A stretch of 35,892 bases of DNA from Desulfobacteraceae bacterium (GCA_016783065.1 JADHXI010000012.1:1-35892), one strand, 5' to 3'. Shown: positions 9,960 through 18,234, numbered from the stretch's first letter. Translations and numbers: made by a program. Notes: generated by a model not told the origin, from the sequence alone.

Positions 9960-9980
9960 AATAGAAATAGGAGAAAAACC

Positions 9981-11513
9981 GTGAACAAAGACATCCTTGT
10001 CATAGGTGGAGGAATCGCAGGTATCCAGTCTTCCTTGGACCTTGCAGAGATGGGATACAAGGTCTACATGGTTGAACGACTTCCCAGTATTGGCGGGAAG
10101 ATGGCCCAACTGGATAAAACATTTCCCACCAACGACTGTGCCATCTGAATTCTTTCGCCCAAGATGCTGGATGTCGGTCGACATCCCAACATTGAGCTCA
10201 TGGCTTACAGCCAGGTGGAGAGGGTCGAAGGACAGTCGGGTGATTTCTCAGTAACGGTTCGAAGAAAGGCCCGGTACGTTGAGGAAGATAAGTGTACCGG
10301 ATGCGGGGCGTGTGCTGAGAAGTGCCCCACCAAGGTATCTGACACCTTCAATGAAGGACTGGGCACCCGCAGAGCCATATACAGCTATTTTGCTCAGGGC
10401 ATACCCTCTACCCATACTATTGATCCGGAATATTGCCGACAGTTAAATGGCAAGAAGTGCGGTGTCTGCAAAAAGACCTGTCAGGCCGATGCCATAAACT
10501 TTGATCAGGAAGACAGGGTGGTAGAACTTCAAGTTGGAGCCATTATCGCTGCAACGGGATACGAGGTGTTTGATCCTTCCTGCATTCCTGAATACCAATA
10601 CAAAGAAATCGCCAACGTCGTGACGGCCGTGGAATTTGAAAGACTTCTGAGCGCGAGTGGGCCGACCGGCGGGCATCTGGATCGACCCGCAGATCTGGCC
10701 ATTGAAGCGGAAATCGAGGCGCTGGAGAAAAAGGCCCAGAAATCGCAGCGGGTCCTCGATAAATTTGAAAAAAAATATGGCGAGGCTTCCCCCAAGTTCT
10801 ACGAGAAATATCAAAAGGATGAGTTTGAGGACGACGAAGACCTAAAAAAGTGGGCGGACAAATATGATGCCCATATGGGTATCGCCGGTCCTCTCGACTC
10901 CCTGAAAAAGAAGGCCGAGGGGTTTGGTGTTGCAAAGCGGCTGGCCTTTATACAATGTGTCGGATCCAGGGATTTCAGATTTTACCCTTTCTGTTCGAGC
11001 TATTGCTGTATGCATTCCATAAAGGAGGCCATTATCGCCCAGGAGCATGAGTCTGAAACCACTTCGACAATCTTTGGCATGGATATTCGAGCAGTGGGGA
11101 AAGGGTTTGAGGAATACAAGATCAGGGGTGGCAACCAGTCTGGAATCACTTATGTTCGTGGACGGGTAGCGGAGATAACCCAAGGCCCCGATGACAATCC
11201 TGTGGTCTGGTATGAAGACACCTGCCAGAGGAGAGTCAGGAACCAGGAATTTGACATGGTGATTTTGGCCACTGCCTGTGCACCCAGCAATGGCATAAAA
11301 GAATTGGCCCAGGTCCTGGGGATTGAAATCAACGAGTTTGGATTTCTAAAGACCGATCCGTCGCAGCCTCTGGACACCACCAGGGCCGGCATTTTCACCT
11401 GCGGCTGTGCCTACGGACCCATGGATATCCCCGAATCGATTGTCCAGGCCAGCGGAGCAGCGGCCCGGGCTGCCCAGATTTTATCCGATTTTCAAATGCG
11501 CAAGGCATCGTAA
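9981..11513 (+). CDS. hdrA: HdrA, selenocysteine form, with an extra charged insertion
   Basis: The start chosen is GTG at 9981, with AGGAG 7 nt upstream and the product beginning [14 protein letters not shown] as HdrA proteins do. TGA at 10146-10148 is Sec56 in PTNDCAI-U-ILSPK, giving 510 residues. FAD-binding GGGIAG lies at 9-14, ferredoxin cysteines at 105/108/111/115 and 152/160/163/167, and the HdrA cluster motif QCVGSRD...FCSSYCC at 326-343. Between LDRP and [14 protein letters not shown] there is an unusual charged, Lys/Glu-rich, probably helical insertion (about residues 237-316) that HdrA normally lacks. HdrA carries the bifurcating FAD. It lies 14 nt upstream of a second HdrA-type gene with which it likely acts as a pair, mirroring the two halves of the fused protein upstream. 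Confidence 0.92.
10169..10186 (+). promoter_or_regulatory. Bacterial SECIS hairpin for Sec56 of HdrA
   Basis: GGATGTC (10169-10175) and GACATCC (10180-10186) form a perfect 7-bp stem with loop GGTC, which starts 27 nt after the UGA, within the range accepted for bacterial SECIS. Confidence 0.75.
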
Positions 11514-11527
11514 GGGAGTTTGCCAGG

Positions 11528-13216
11528 ATGAGCGAGAAGATTGATGGGAATGAACAGAAATCAGAAGAAACCCGGATCGGTGTATTCATTTGCGACTGCG
11601 GCTCCAATATTGCAGGACATCTAGACTGTAAGGCAGTGACAGAGTATGCAGCTAATCTGCCGGGTGTTGTCTATGCCAAAGAAAATTTATACACCTGTTC
11701 TGAGTCGGGAATTGGGGAGATCCAGGATGCTATCAAGACGCACAAGTTGAGTCGTGTGGTGGTGGCCTCCTGCTCCCCTCGAACACACCAGCCCCTATTC
11801 CAGAGTTCCTGCGGTCATGCAGGCATGAATCCCTATCTCTTTGAGATGGTCAATATCAGGGATCAGTGTTCATGGGTGCATATGGAAGAGAGGGATATGG
11901 CCACGCTGAAGGCCAAGGATCTGGTGCGAATGGGGGTAGCAAAGGCAAGGTCTCTGGAGCCCCAGCAGGATATGGAGTCCCCATTGACCCACCGTGTCCT
12001 CGTGATAGGGGGAGGGGTGGCAGGGCTTTCAGCCACTGAGGCCCTGGCAGACATGGGCCTGGATGTGGTTATCGTTGAAAAGGAACAGGCGTTTGGAGGG
12101 ATTTTAAAAGGGCTCCACCGGATTGGCCCTGAAGGAAAGAAGGCCGCCGAATGCCTGTCAGAACTTATTCAAAAGGCCACAACCAAATCCAATGTTACGG
12201 TCTATCACGGATCTGAGGTAGAGGCGGTTGGGGGATATATCGGAAATTATGATATTACCATTCGTTCTGCGGAGGAAGAAGCCGTTCAAGAAAAGGTAGG
12301 CTGCATTGTTGTTGCCACCGGAGCAGTCCCGTTTCAACCGGACGGGCTTTTTTGTTACGACGGCGAGGGCGTTATTACTCAAATGGAGCTTGAAGCGCAA
12401 CTGCTCAGCGGTCAAACGATTCCCAAGAGGGTGGTGATGATCCAGTGCGTTGGGGCGCGTTTTCCGGAAAGGGAATACTGCTCAAGGATATGCTGTATGA
12501 TCGCCGTCAAGAATGCCCTTTTTATCAAAAGACAGGATCCGGATGTTGAGATCGAAATCCTTTATCGTGACATGCAGATGTATGGGACCGAAAAGGAGCG
12601 TATGTTGAATGATGCCAGGGGCAGCGGCATCAGATTTGATGTATACGACCCTGACCAGCCCCCGGAGGTCGTTGATGGCCTGGTCCGCTTTTACCAGCCA
12701 TTGATGGGTCAAACACGGGAACTCCCGTGTGACCTCGTGGTTCTGTCCACCCCGCTGGTCGCTCGTGAAGATACGGTAAGGCTTTCACAACTCATGAGGA
12801 TACCGGTGGATAAGAATCAGTTTTTCCTGGAGGCTCATGCCAAGTTGAGACCTCTGGATTTTGCAACAGACGGGATCTTCGTGTGTGGTTCCGCACGGTA
12901 TCCCGCTACTGTGGTGGAGGCACAATCTCAAGGGTTAGGGGTAGCATCAAGGGTGGCCACGATCCTTTTTAAAGACAAATTGATAACAAGCGCCCTTGTT
13001 GCTGAAATCGATCCGGAGACCTGTGTAGGATGCCTGGGATGTCTCGATATGTGTCCTTACGGCGCCATAGACTATATCCCGGAGAAGGCAATCTGCCGAG
13101 TCAACACCATTTTGTGCAAGGGCTGCGGATGTTGTGCCGCCACATGCCCTTCGGAGAGTGCCTCGCTGAGAGGATTCAAGCCCCAACAACTCCTCGCCCA
13201 AATCAGGGCGGTGTAG
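11528..13216 (+). CDS. HdrA-type flavoprotein, C-terminal-half homologue (no Sec)
   Basis: The 562 residues align along their length with the second half of the fused HdrA upstream. They start with IGVFICDCGSNIAG and NLYTCSES, then a segment with CSPRTHQPLF, an FAD motif GGGVAG (161-166), QCVGAR...YCSRICC, and two C-terminal [4Fe-4S] ferredoxin motifs (Cys499/502/505/509 and 530/533/536/540). The PTNDC-(Sec/Cys) segment of true HdrA is missing: after the FAD fold the sequence reads GGILKGLHRIG. It follows hdrA by 14 nt with AAGGGAG about 10 nt before the ATG. The probable role is as electron wire and partner of the Sec-containing HdrA. The family is certain; the exact partner is inferred. Confidence 0.9.
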   Translation: MSEKIDGNEQKSEETRIGVFICDCGSNIAGHLDCKAVTEYAANLPGVVYAKENLYTCSESGIGEIQDAIKTHKLSRVVVASCSPRTHQPLFQSSCGHAGMNPYLFEMVNIRDQCSWVHMEERDMATLKAKDLVRMGVAKARSLEPQQDMESPLTHRVLVIGGGVAGLSATEALADMGLDVVIVEKEQAFGGILKGLHRIGPEGKKAAECLSELIQKATTKSNVTVYHGSEVEAVGGYIGNYDITIRSAEEEAVQEKVGCIVVATGAVPFQPDGLFCYDGEGVITQMELEAQLLSGQTIPKRVVMIQCVGARFPEREYCSRICCMIAVKNALFIKRQDPDVEIEILYRDMQMYGTEKERMLNDARGSGIRFDVYDPDQPPEVVDGLVRFYQPLMGQTRELPCDLVVLSTPLVAREDTVRLSQLMRIPVDKNQFFLEAHAKLRPLDFATDGIFVCGSARYPATVVEAQSQGLGVASRVATILFKDKLITSALVAEIDPETCVGCLGCLDMCPYGAIDYIPEKAICRVNTILCKGCGCCAATCPSESASLRGFKPQQLLAQIRAV

Positions 13217-13242
13217 TGGTTGAAACTGGATACATATTGACG

Positions 13243-13261
13243 GTAACCAGATACGGGTTAC
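13243..13261. repeat. Small hairpin before the second mvhD
   Basis: GTAACC (13243-13248) pairs with GGTTAC (13256-13261) across a 7-nt loop in the 73-bp gap upstream of the second mvhD. No T-run follows. Confidence 0.25.
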
Positions 13262-13289
13262 GTGATGTAGGATAATAGAAGGAGATCTT

Positions 13290-13730
13290 ATGAGTAACAG
13301 CGATTTTGAACCAAAGGTATTGTGCTTTCTGTGTACGTGGTGAGCTTATGCTGCTGCTGACCTGGCTGGGGTCAGTCGGTTGCAATACCCCCCGAACATC
13401 AGGGTTGTGCGGGTCATGTGTTCTGCAAGCGTGTCACCCCACCACATCCTTTTGGCCTTCCAGCAGGGGGTGGATGGCGTGTTTGTGGGGGGGTGACACC
13501 TCGGTGACTGCCATTACCTGTATGGTAATTACGCCACTGATAAACGGCTTCGTTTCCTCAAGCAACTACTCGCCTTTAGTGGCCTTGAAGAGGGGCGGTT
13601 ACGTTCCAAATGGATTTCCTCTGCCGAAGGCCCGGAATTTGCTTCAGAAATGCGAGAATTTATTGAGAATCTGAAGACCTTGGGCCCGTCTCGGCTCAGA
13701 AAAGCAAGATCGGAGAAAATTGCCGCATAG
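13290..13730 (+). CDS. mvhD: MvhD-type subunit with two selenocysteines
   Basis: Two in-frame TGA codons (13341-13343 and 13494-13496) are read as Sec18 and Sec69, giving 146 residues. Aligned with the first Mvh[19 protein letters not shown] becomes [19 protein letters not shown], so Sec18 replaces the second Cys of the N-terminal CxxC; Sec69 in VGG-U-HLGDCHY matches Sec68. Cys44 in VMCSA is kept. The sequence between and after both TGAs aligns without gaps, which argues against nonsense mutation. AAGGAG lies 7 nt before the ATG. The CxxC and later Cys positions are thought to bind the [2Fe-2S] cluster in this family, so this would be a cluster site with up to two selenium ligands (inference). 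It likely carries electrons between HdrA and the formate dehydrogenase genes just downstream. Confidence 0.9.
13357..13375 (+). promoter_or_regulatory. Bacterial SECIS hairpin for Sec18 of MvhD-2
   Basis: CTGACCT (13357-13363) pairs with GGGTCAG (13369-13375), including one U-G pair, around loop GGCTG. The loop starts 20 nt after the first UGA. Confidence 0.7.
13513..13529 (+). promoter_or_regulatory. Bacterial SECIS hairpin for Sec69 of MvhD-2
   Basis: ATTACC (13513-13518) and GGTAAT (13524-13529) form a perfect 6-bp stem with loop TGTAT, which starts 22 nt after the second UGA, the same geometry as in the first mvhD. The loop has only one G, so it is the weakest-looking of the six. Confidence 0.65.
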
Positions 13731-13760
13731 AAGATGGAAAGGCAAAAGGCCGCACCAGTC

Positions 13761-13807
13761 TTCAATCCTCAATTTTCAATCTTTATTTTCCGGTTTATCC
13801 GGGTTAG
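13761..13807. repeat. Intergenic repeat: heptamers plus CCGG palindrome
   Basis: Three heptamers (TTCAATC, CTCAATT, TTCAATC; 13761-13781) are followed by CCGGTTTATCCGGGTTAG (13790-13807). The second part recurs with one base missing at 23412-23428, and a reverse-oriented relative is at 20675-20697. It looks like a dispersed REP-type element. Confidence 0.5.
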
Positions 13808-13815
13808 GGTGCCAA

Positions 13816-14619
13816 ATGATCGATGAAGTAAAAAAAAGGGTCAAGGAGCTTTTGGATTCCGGTGAAATCAAAGGCTTTCTGGGCCTTAGAGATATGCACG
13901 GGCACGTGGGACCGCATCTTTTCCACGAGGAAAGCGATCTTGAAACCATGGTACTGGGTGACGGAAAGAGGCCGGGGGACAGCCGGTATCCGCTCAATAA
14001 ACAGTTGATCCACCTCGCCCGTTGTTATCCCGATGATACCATGGGTGTGCTGGTACGCGGGTGTGACGAACGGGGGCTCAAGACCCTTGCAACCTGGAAT
14101 CAAATCAATTCCGGGAAGGTTATTTCCGTGGGCATCCCCTGTCCCCAGGAACTGGCACGGGCCTGTGAATGCCTCCGGCCATACCCGGATGATTTTGTGG
14201 GTGGTGAAAAGGTGGAGGGGTGCGCACACGGTTCGGTAAGACAAGTTGATGACATGGACCTCGCTGCCCGTTTTGACCACTGGATGAAAGAGTTTGAAAA
14301 ATGCATAAAATGTTATGGCTGTAGGGATATCTGCCCCATGTGTTTCTGCAAGGAATGCAGCCTGGAGAGCAATGAGTTGATCCGTACGGGTGAAATCCCG
14401 CCTGAAATGCCGGTTTTTCATCTGACCCGGGCCGTTCATATGGCCGGCCGATGTATCGACTGCGGGCTGTGTAATGAAGCCTGCCCTGCCGATATACCAC
14501 TCAGGACGCTATACAAGAAGGTGGCCGATATCATAGATGAGGAATTTCATTATCGGCCGGGGTATGTTGCCGACCAGAAATCGCCCCTGAATATATTGAG
14601 TCACACCGGAGCGGAGTAA
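13816..14619 (+). CDS. Two-cluster ferredoxin-like electron-transfer protein beside FdhA
   Basis: This 267-residue protein has about 160 N-terminal residues of unrecognised fold, with scattered cysteines (70, 83, 109, 117, 119, 136), then two ferredoxin motifs: Cys163-x2-Cys166-x2-Cys169-x3-Cys173-Pro with extra Cys176, 178 and 181, and Cys213-x2-Cys216-x2-Cys219-x3-Cys223-Pro. It resembles FdhB/FrhB-type beta subunits and should move electrons between the formate dehydrogenase catalytic subunit, encoded 22 nt downstream, and MvhD/HdrA. The start chosen is ATG at 13816, which matches the end of the intergenic repeat; the frame is open further upstream, but that part is intergenic-like. The ribosome site is weak (TAGGG about 7 nt upstream). 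There is no signal peptide. Confidence 0.8.
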   Translation: MIDEVKKRVKELLDSGEIKGFLGLRDMHGHVGPHLFHEESDLETMVLGDGKRPGDSRYPLNKQLIHLARCYPDDTMGVLVRGCDERGLKTLATWNQINSGKVISVGIPCPQELARACECLRPYPDDFVGGEKVEGCAHGSVRQVDDMDLAARFDHWMKEFEKCIKCYGCRDICPMCFCKECSLESNELIRTGEIPPEMPVFHLTRAVHMAGRCIDCGLCNEACPADIPLRTLYKKVADIIDEEFHYRPGYVADQKSPLNILSHTGAE

Positions 14620-14641
14620 CAGAAGGAGGAGAACCCTATCC

Positions 14642-16678
14642 ATGGATTACCGAACTGCACTGACCACATGCACTTACTGCGGCTGTGGCTGCAATTTCTA
14701 TCTGGAAGTGCTGGACGGCCAGATTATTGATACGATCCCATGCAAGACCAGCCCCGTAAACGAGGGCAAGCTGTGTGTTAAGGGATGGAACGTCCACGAG
14801 TTTGTCCAGAGCCCCAATCGTCTGACCCGACCGCTCCTTCGCAAAAACGGTGCATTTGAGGAGGCCTCCTGGGATGAGGCATTGGACTTTACGGCCTCTA
14901 AACTCAGAGAAATCAAGGACAACTGTGGTGGCAATAGCGTCGGCTTCCTTAGCTCCGCCAAGGCAACCAACGAAGAAAATTACCTGTTTCAAAAATTGGC
15001 TCGAGCAGCCTTGGGCACCAACAATATTGATCACTGTGCCCGCCTCTGACACTCCTCCACGGTGGCAGGTCTTGCCGCCGCCTTTGGAAGTGGGGCCATG
15101 ACCAATTCGGTTGCGGAACTTGAAAACTCGGCGTGCATCTTTGTTATAGGCTCCAACACAACGTCCTCTCATCCCCTGGTGGCCACGCGAATTTTCAGGG
15201 CCAAACAAAAAGGGGCCAAATTGATCGTGGCGGACCCGCGCAAGATCCAGCTCGCCCTGATGGCGGATACCTATGTGCGACAAAACCTGGGGACCGATGT
15301 GGCCCTTATCAACGGTATTATGCACGTGATCCTGGACCGCGGGTGGCAGGATCAGGGTTTTATTGAAGAACGCACCGAGGGCTTCGAGACGGTGAAGGAG
15401 AAGGTTCGGTCATACACCCCGGAAAAGGTCTCAGGGATTACAGGCATCCCGGAGGAAGACATCGTCAAGATTGCCGAGGATTTCGGAACCGCCCAGACCG
15501 CCTCAATTGTCTACTGTATGGGAATTACCCAGCATGTCACCGGGGTAGACAATGTTAAATCACTGGCTAATCTGGCCATGCTGACAGGGAACGTTGGAAA
15601 GGAATCCACCGGGGTCAACCCCCTGAGAGGCCAGAACAATGTACAGGGTGCGTGCGATATGGGAGGGTTGCCCAATGTCTATCCCGGTTATCAGGCCGTC
15701 AACATGCTGGACAACCAGAAAAAATTTGAGTCAATCTGGGGAACCGACCTCTCCGATCAAGTTGGGCGTACGGTGTCGGATATGCTGGGAGGACTTTCGG
15801 ATGGGTCGCTGAAGGCCCTTTATGTTATGGGAGAAAACCCCATGTTAAGCGATCCTGATACCGCCCATGTGGAAAAGGCCCTCAAGGCCGCAGAGCTGCT
15901 TGTGGTTCAGGACATCTTTTTTACCCCAACCGCAGAACTGGCTCATGTGGTGCTGCCTGGCAGCTCCTTTGCCGAAAAGGATGGGACCTTCACAAATACA
16001 GAGAGACGGGTCATGAGGGTGAGAAAGGCGATTGAACCGGTGGGGGATTCGCGTCCGGACTGGCAGATCATTCAGGAGATTTCCAATCGTTTGGGTTATT
16101 CCATGGACTATGACTCGCCCGAGGCCATCCTGAAGGAAATTGCCGAGGTGACGCCCTCTTACAGCGGCATCACCTATGAGCGTCTGGAGGGGGAGGGACT
16201 CCAGTGGCCTTGTCCGGATGAGGGGCATCCAGGGACCAAGTTTCTTCACAAGGACGCCTTTGCCCGGGGCAAGGGCCTGTTTCATGCCATAGACTTCAAG
16301 CCTCCTGCAGAGAGCGTAGATGCAAACTATCCATTCTGGCTCACCACGGGCCGTATCCATGTGCATTACCACACAGGCACCATGACCCGAAATTCCCCGA
16401 CCCTCCATTCGGAGGTCCCGGAGGGCTCTCTGGAAATAAATCCGGGCGATGCCGGCCAACTGGGGATCAGGGAGGGTGATGAGGTAGAGGTTTCATCAAG
16501 GCGCGGCAAGATCAGAACGAAGACCGTTTTGACCGAAAGGGTGAAAGAGGGCCTTGTGTTCATGCCTTTCCATTTTGTTGAAAGCAATGCCAACGCCCTG
16601 ACAAATCCGGCCCTTGATCCCATTGCCAAGATACCCGAGTTAAAGGTCTGCGCCGTAAGGGTGGAAAAAGCTGCATAA
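14642..16678 (+). CDS. fdhA: Formate dehydrogenase catalytic subunit, selenocysteine form
   Basis: Reading TGA at 15047-15049 as Sec136 gives 678 residues. Cys10-x2-Cys13-x3-Cys17...Cys45 binds the [4Fe-4S] cluster. The active site reads HCARL-U-HSSTVAGL, where Sec136 coordinates Mo or W and the next His takes part in catalysis. The rest is a molybdopterin oxidoreductase domain (GSNTTSSHP, MGITQHVTGVDN, RGQNNVQGACDMG) and a C-terminal dinucleotide-binding domain (LTTGRIHVHYHTGTMTR). The protein has no Tat signal, so it is cytoplasmic, like other HdrA/MvhD-linked enzymes. AAGGAGGA lies about 11 nt before the ATG. It oxidises formate or reduces CO2 and is the substrate-level partner of the cluster. 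Confidence 0.95.
15060..15080 (+). promoter_or_regulatory. Bacterial SECIS hairpin for Sec136 of FdhA
   Basis: An 8-bp stem (15060-15067 with 15073-15080, one U-G pair) closes the loop GGTCT, which starts 18 nt after the UGA. The loop matches the AGGUCU loop of the E. coli fdhF SECIS. Confidence 0.85.
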
Positions 16679-16699
16679 TTATCTCACCGGGCTTCCATC

Positions 16700-17206
16700 G
16701 TGAAAGTACTCATAACTGAGAAACAGATAAAGAAAAGGGTGTCTGAACTGGCTGAAACAATCGCCAGGGAGTGCATTTCCGGACACCTCCATGCCATCTT
16801 TGTCCTGAAAGGCGCCTTTATCTTTTGTGCCGACCTGCTGCGGGCCCTCAGCAAGAATGATGTGGATGTGACCGTGGATTACACCATAGCCAAGAGTTAC
16901 GTCGGTACGGAGTCAAGTGGTGAGGTGAAATTCTCTATGAATGTGGATGTGGGCGGGAAAGAGGTCCTGCTCGTAGAGGATATTATCGACACCGGCAGGA
17001 CAATAAAGAGACTCAAGGAAGAACTGATGAAGCAGGATGCTAATAGTATCAAGGTTGCGTGCCTTCTTGATAAGCCCTCCAGGAGGGAAGTTGATATGAA
17101 AGCGGATTATGTGGGATTTGAGATCCCCGATAAATTCGTAGTGGGCTATGGCCTTGACTGTGATGAGAAATACAGGCATTTTCCCTGCGTAAAGATTATC
17201 GAATAA
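16700..17206 (+). CDS. hpt: Hypoxanthine phosphoribosyltransferase
   Basis: The 168-residue purine-salvage enzyme converts hypoxanthine or guanine plus PRPP to IMP or GMP. The PRPP loop VEDIIDTGRT and the FVLKGAFIF segment are diagnostic, and YVGFEIPDKFVVGYGLD forms the base-binding end. The start is GTG at 16700, 21 nt after fdhA, with no good Shine-Dalgarno. It may be read through from the redox operon, but its function belongs with the housekeeping genes that follow. Confidence 0.95.
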   Translation: MKVLITEKQIKKRVSELAETIARECISGHLHAIFVLKGAFIFCADLLRALSKNDVDVTVDYTIAKSYVGTESSGEVKFSMNVDVGGKEVLLVEDIIDTGRTIKRLKEELMKQDANSIKVACLLDKPSRREVDMKADYVGFEIPDKFVVGYGLDCDEKYRHFPCVKIIE

Positions 17207-17305
17207 GAGTGTTACGCTTTTCCCCTCCTTCTCGGTGCAAAGGATTCCTTCTTAGGCCAAAGTTCTCTTACACCCAGCATTCGAATCTCAGAAAAGATTA
17301 ATTTC

Positions 17306-17333
17306 TTGACAAAATAGAAGTGTCTTATATACT
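17306..17333 (+). promoter_or_regulatory. Sigma-70-type promoter for yceD-rpmF-fabG
   Basis: TTGACA (17306-17311), a 16-nt spacer and TATACT (17328-17333) lie about 58 bp upstream of yceD. This is the best consensus promoter in the window. The remainder of the 185-bp gap after hpt shows nothing else clear. Confidence 0.75.
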
Positions 17334-17391
17334 TACGGGCTTAATTATTGACAGGTCGGGCACTGGCTCTCTTGCTCTTTTATAAGGTCTG

Positions 17392-17931
17392 ATGGTGATG
17401 ATTGTTGATCTGAGATCCGTTTTACATGCCCCTCGCCACTTTAATTTTACCCTTGAAGGGGATTGGTGGCAGGGCAATGGAGAGGATGATCAGGTCCTGG
17501 GGCTTGATGGTCCCGTGGAGGCCACCTTAAGTATCTCCAAGGCTGGCGCGGAGTATGTGCTTGAGGGGCGTTTGAGCGGCACGATTCGCCTTAGATGCGA
17601 CCGGTGTCTTGAGCCTTACCCCCGCGATTTAAAATGTGATTTCAGACTGTGCCAAACCTCAGGTCCCTCCGAAAGCGAGCCAAGTGAAGTCGAACTGTCG
17701 GAGGAGGATCTCGCTGTTGATTTTGTCACAGAGGAGCAGATCGACCTGGATGGGATTTTTAGGGAACAGATCTATTTGTCGCTGCCCATGAAATCGCTTT
17801 GCCGGGAGGATTGCCTTGGTCTATGCCCTGTTTGTGGAGCAGACCTAAATAAGGTAAAATGCGAGTGCCAACCAGAAAAAGGACATCCCGGTTTTTCAAA
17901 ACTCCGGGACCTGAGATTCAAAGGAGTGTGA
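17392..17931 (+). CDS. yceD: YceD/DUF177 family protein
   Basis: This 179-residue protein lies directly upstream of rpmF, as YceD does in most bacteria. The LRCDRCLEPYPRDL segment and the C-terminal LCREDCLGLCPVCGADLNKVKC motif are typical. YceD proteins are linked to ribosome or rRNA biogenesis in bacteria and plastids; the mechanism is not settled. The Cys pairs may bind zinc. The ORF begins ATGGTGATG, so starts at codons 1, 2 or 3 are possible; no clear Shine-Dalgarno separates them. Confidence 0.88.
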   Translation: MVMIVDLRSVLHAPRHFNFTLEGDWWQGNGEDDQVLGLDGPVEATLSISKAGAEYVLEGRLSGTIRLRCDRCLEPYPRDLKCDFRLCQTSGPSESEPSEVELSEEDLAVDFVTEEQIDLDGIFREQIYLSLPMKSLCREDCLGLCPVCGADLNKVKCECQPEKGHPGFSKLRDLRFKGV

Positions 17932-17940
17932 ATTTATAGA

Positions 17941-18123
17941 ATGGCTGTACCAAGAAAGAAAAAATCAAAATCAAAACGGGATACCAGGCGTTCCCATCAT
18001 AGCCTAAAAATGCCCAATGTCGTCACTTGCCCCCAGTGTCACGAGCCTGTCCTACCCCATCACCTGTGCCCTGAGTGCGGGTCCTACAAGGGCAGAACAA
18101 TACTTAAGACAGAAGAGACCTGA
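17941..18123 (+). CDS. rpmF: Ribosomal protein bL32, zinc-binding form
   Basis: This 60-residue protein begins [20 protein letters not shown] as bL32 does. Cys30-x2-Cys33 and Cys43-x2-Cys46 make it the zinc-binding (C+) form. It lies 9 nt after yceD, with AAAGGAG reaching over the yceD stop as ribosome site. In most bacteria plsX follows; here only a plsX remnant does. Confidence 0.97.
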   Translation: MAVPRKKKSKSKRDTRRSHHSLKMPNVVTCPQCHEPVLPHHLCPECGSYKGRTILKTEET

Positions 18124-18124
18124 T

Positions 18125-18225
18125 AGGAAGATCGCCGTGGATGCCACATGGGGGATTGTGCTCCAAAAACGGTTGTTCAGGGCGCGGTTGAAACTGTTTT
18201 GGTTGCGGCCGAAGGCGTTCATTAG
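18125..18225 (+). pseudogene. plsX: Remnant of the plsX N-terminus, frameshifted
   Basis: The gap between rpmF and fabG still encodes the start of PlsX, but in two frames. 18128-18145 reads KIAVDA; after two extra bases (AC, 18146-18147) the reading continues from ATG 18148 as MGDCAPKTVVQGAVETVLV and AAEGVH before TAG at 18223-18225. Together this resembles the PlsX N-terminus (KIAVDAMGGD-x-AP-x3-V-x-GAV). The start ATG, one Gly of MGGD, and everything after about residue 30 are missing. The usual fabH and fabD are missing too, and fabG follows with its own AGGAAG ribosome site. This is best read as an internal deletion with a surviving stub. A very short peptide from 18148 is possible but unlikely to matter. 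Confidence 0.75.
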
Positions 18226-18234
18226 GAAGACAAC

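Noticed and set aside
13720-13815. Upstream extension of the ferredoxin-like protein to 299 residues
   Set aside because: The extra 32 codons overlap the end of mvhD-2 and the intergenic repeat, and read as low-complexity repeat translation.
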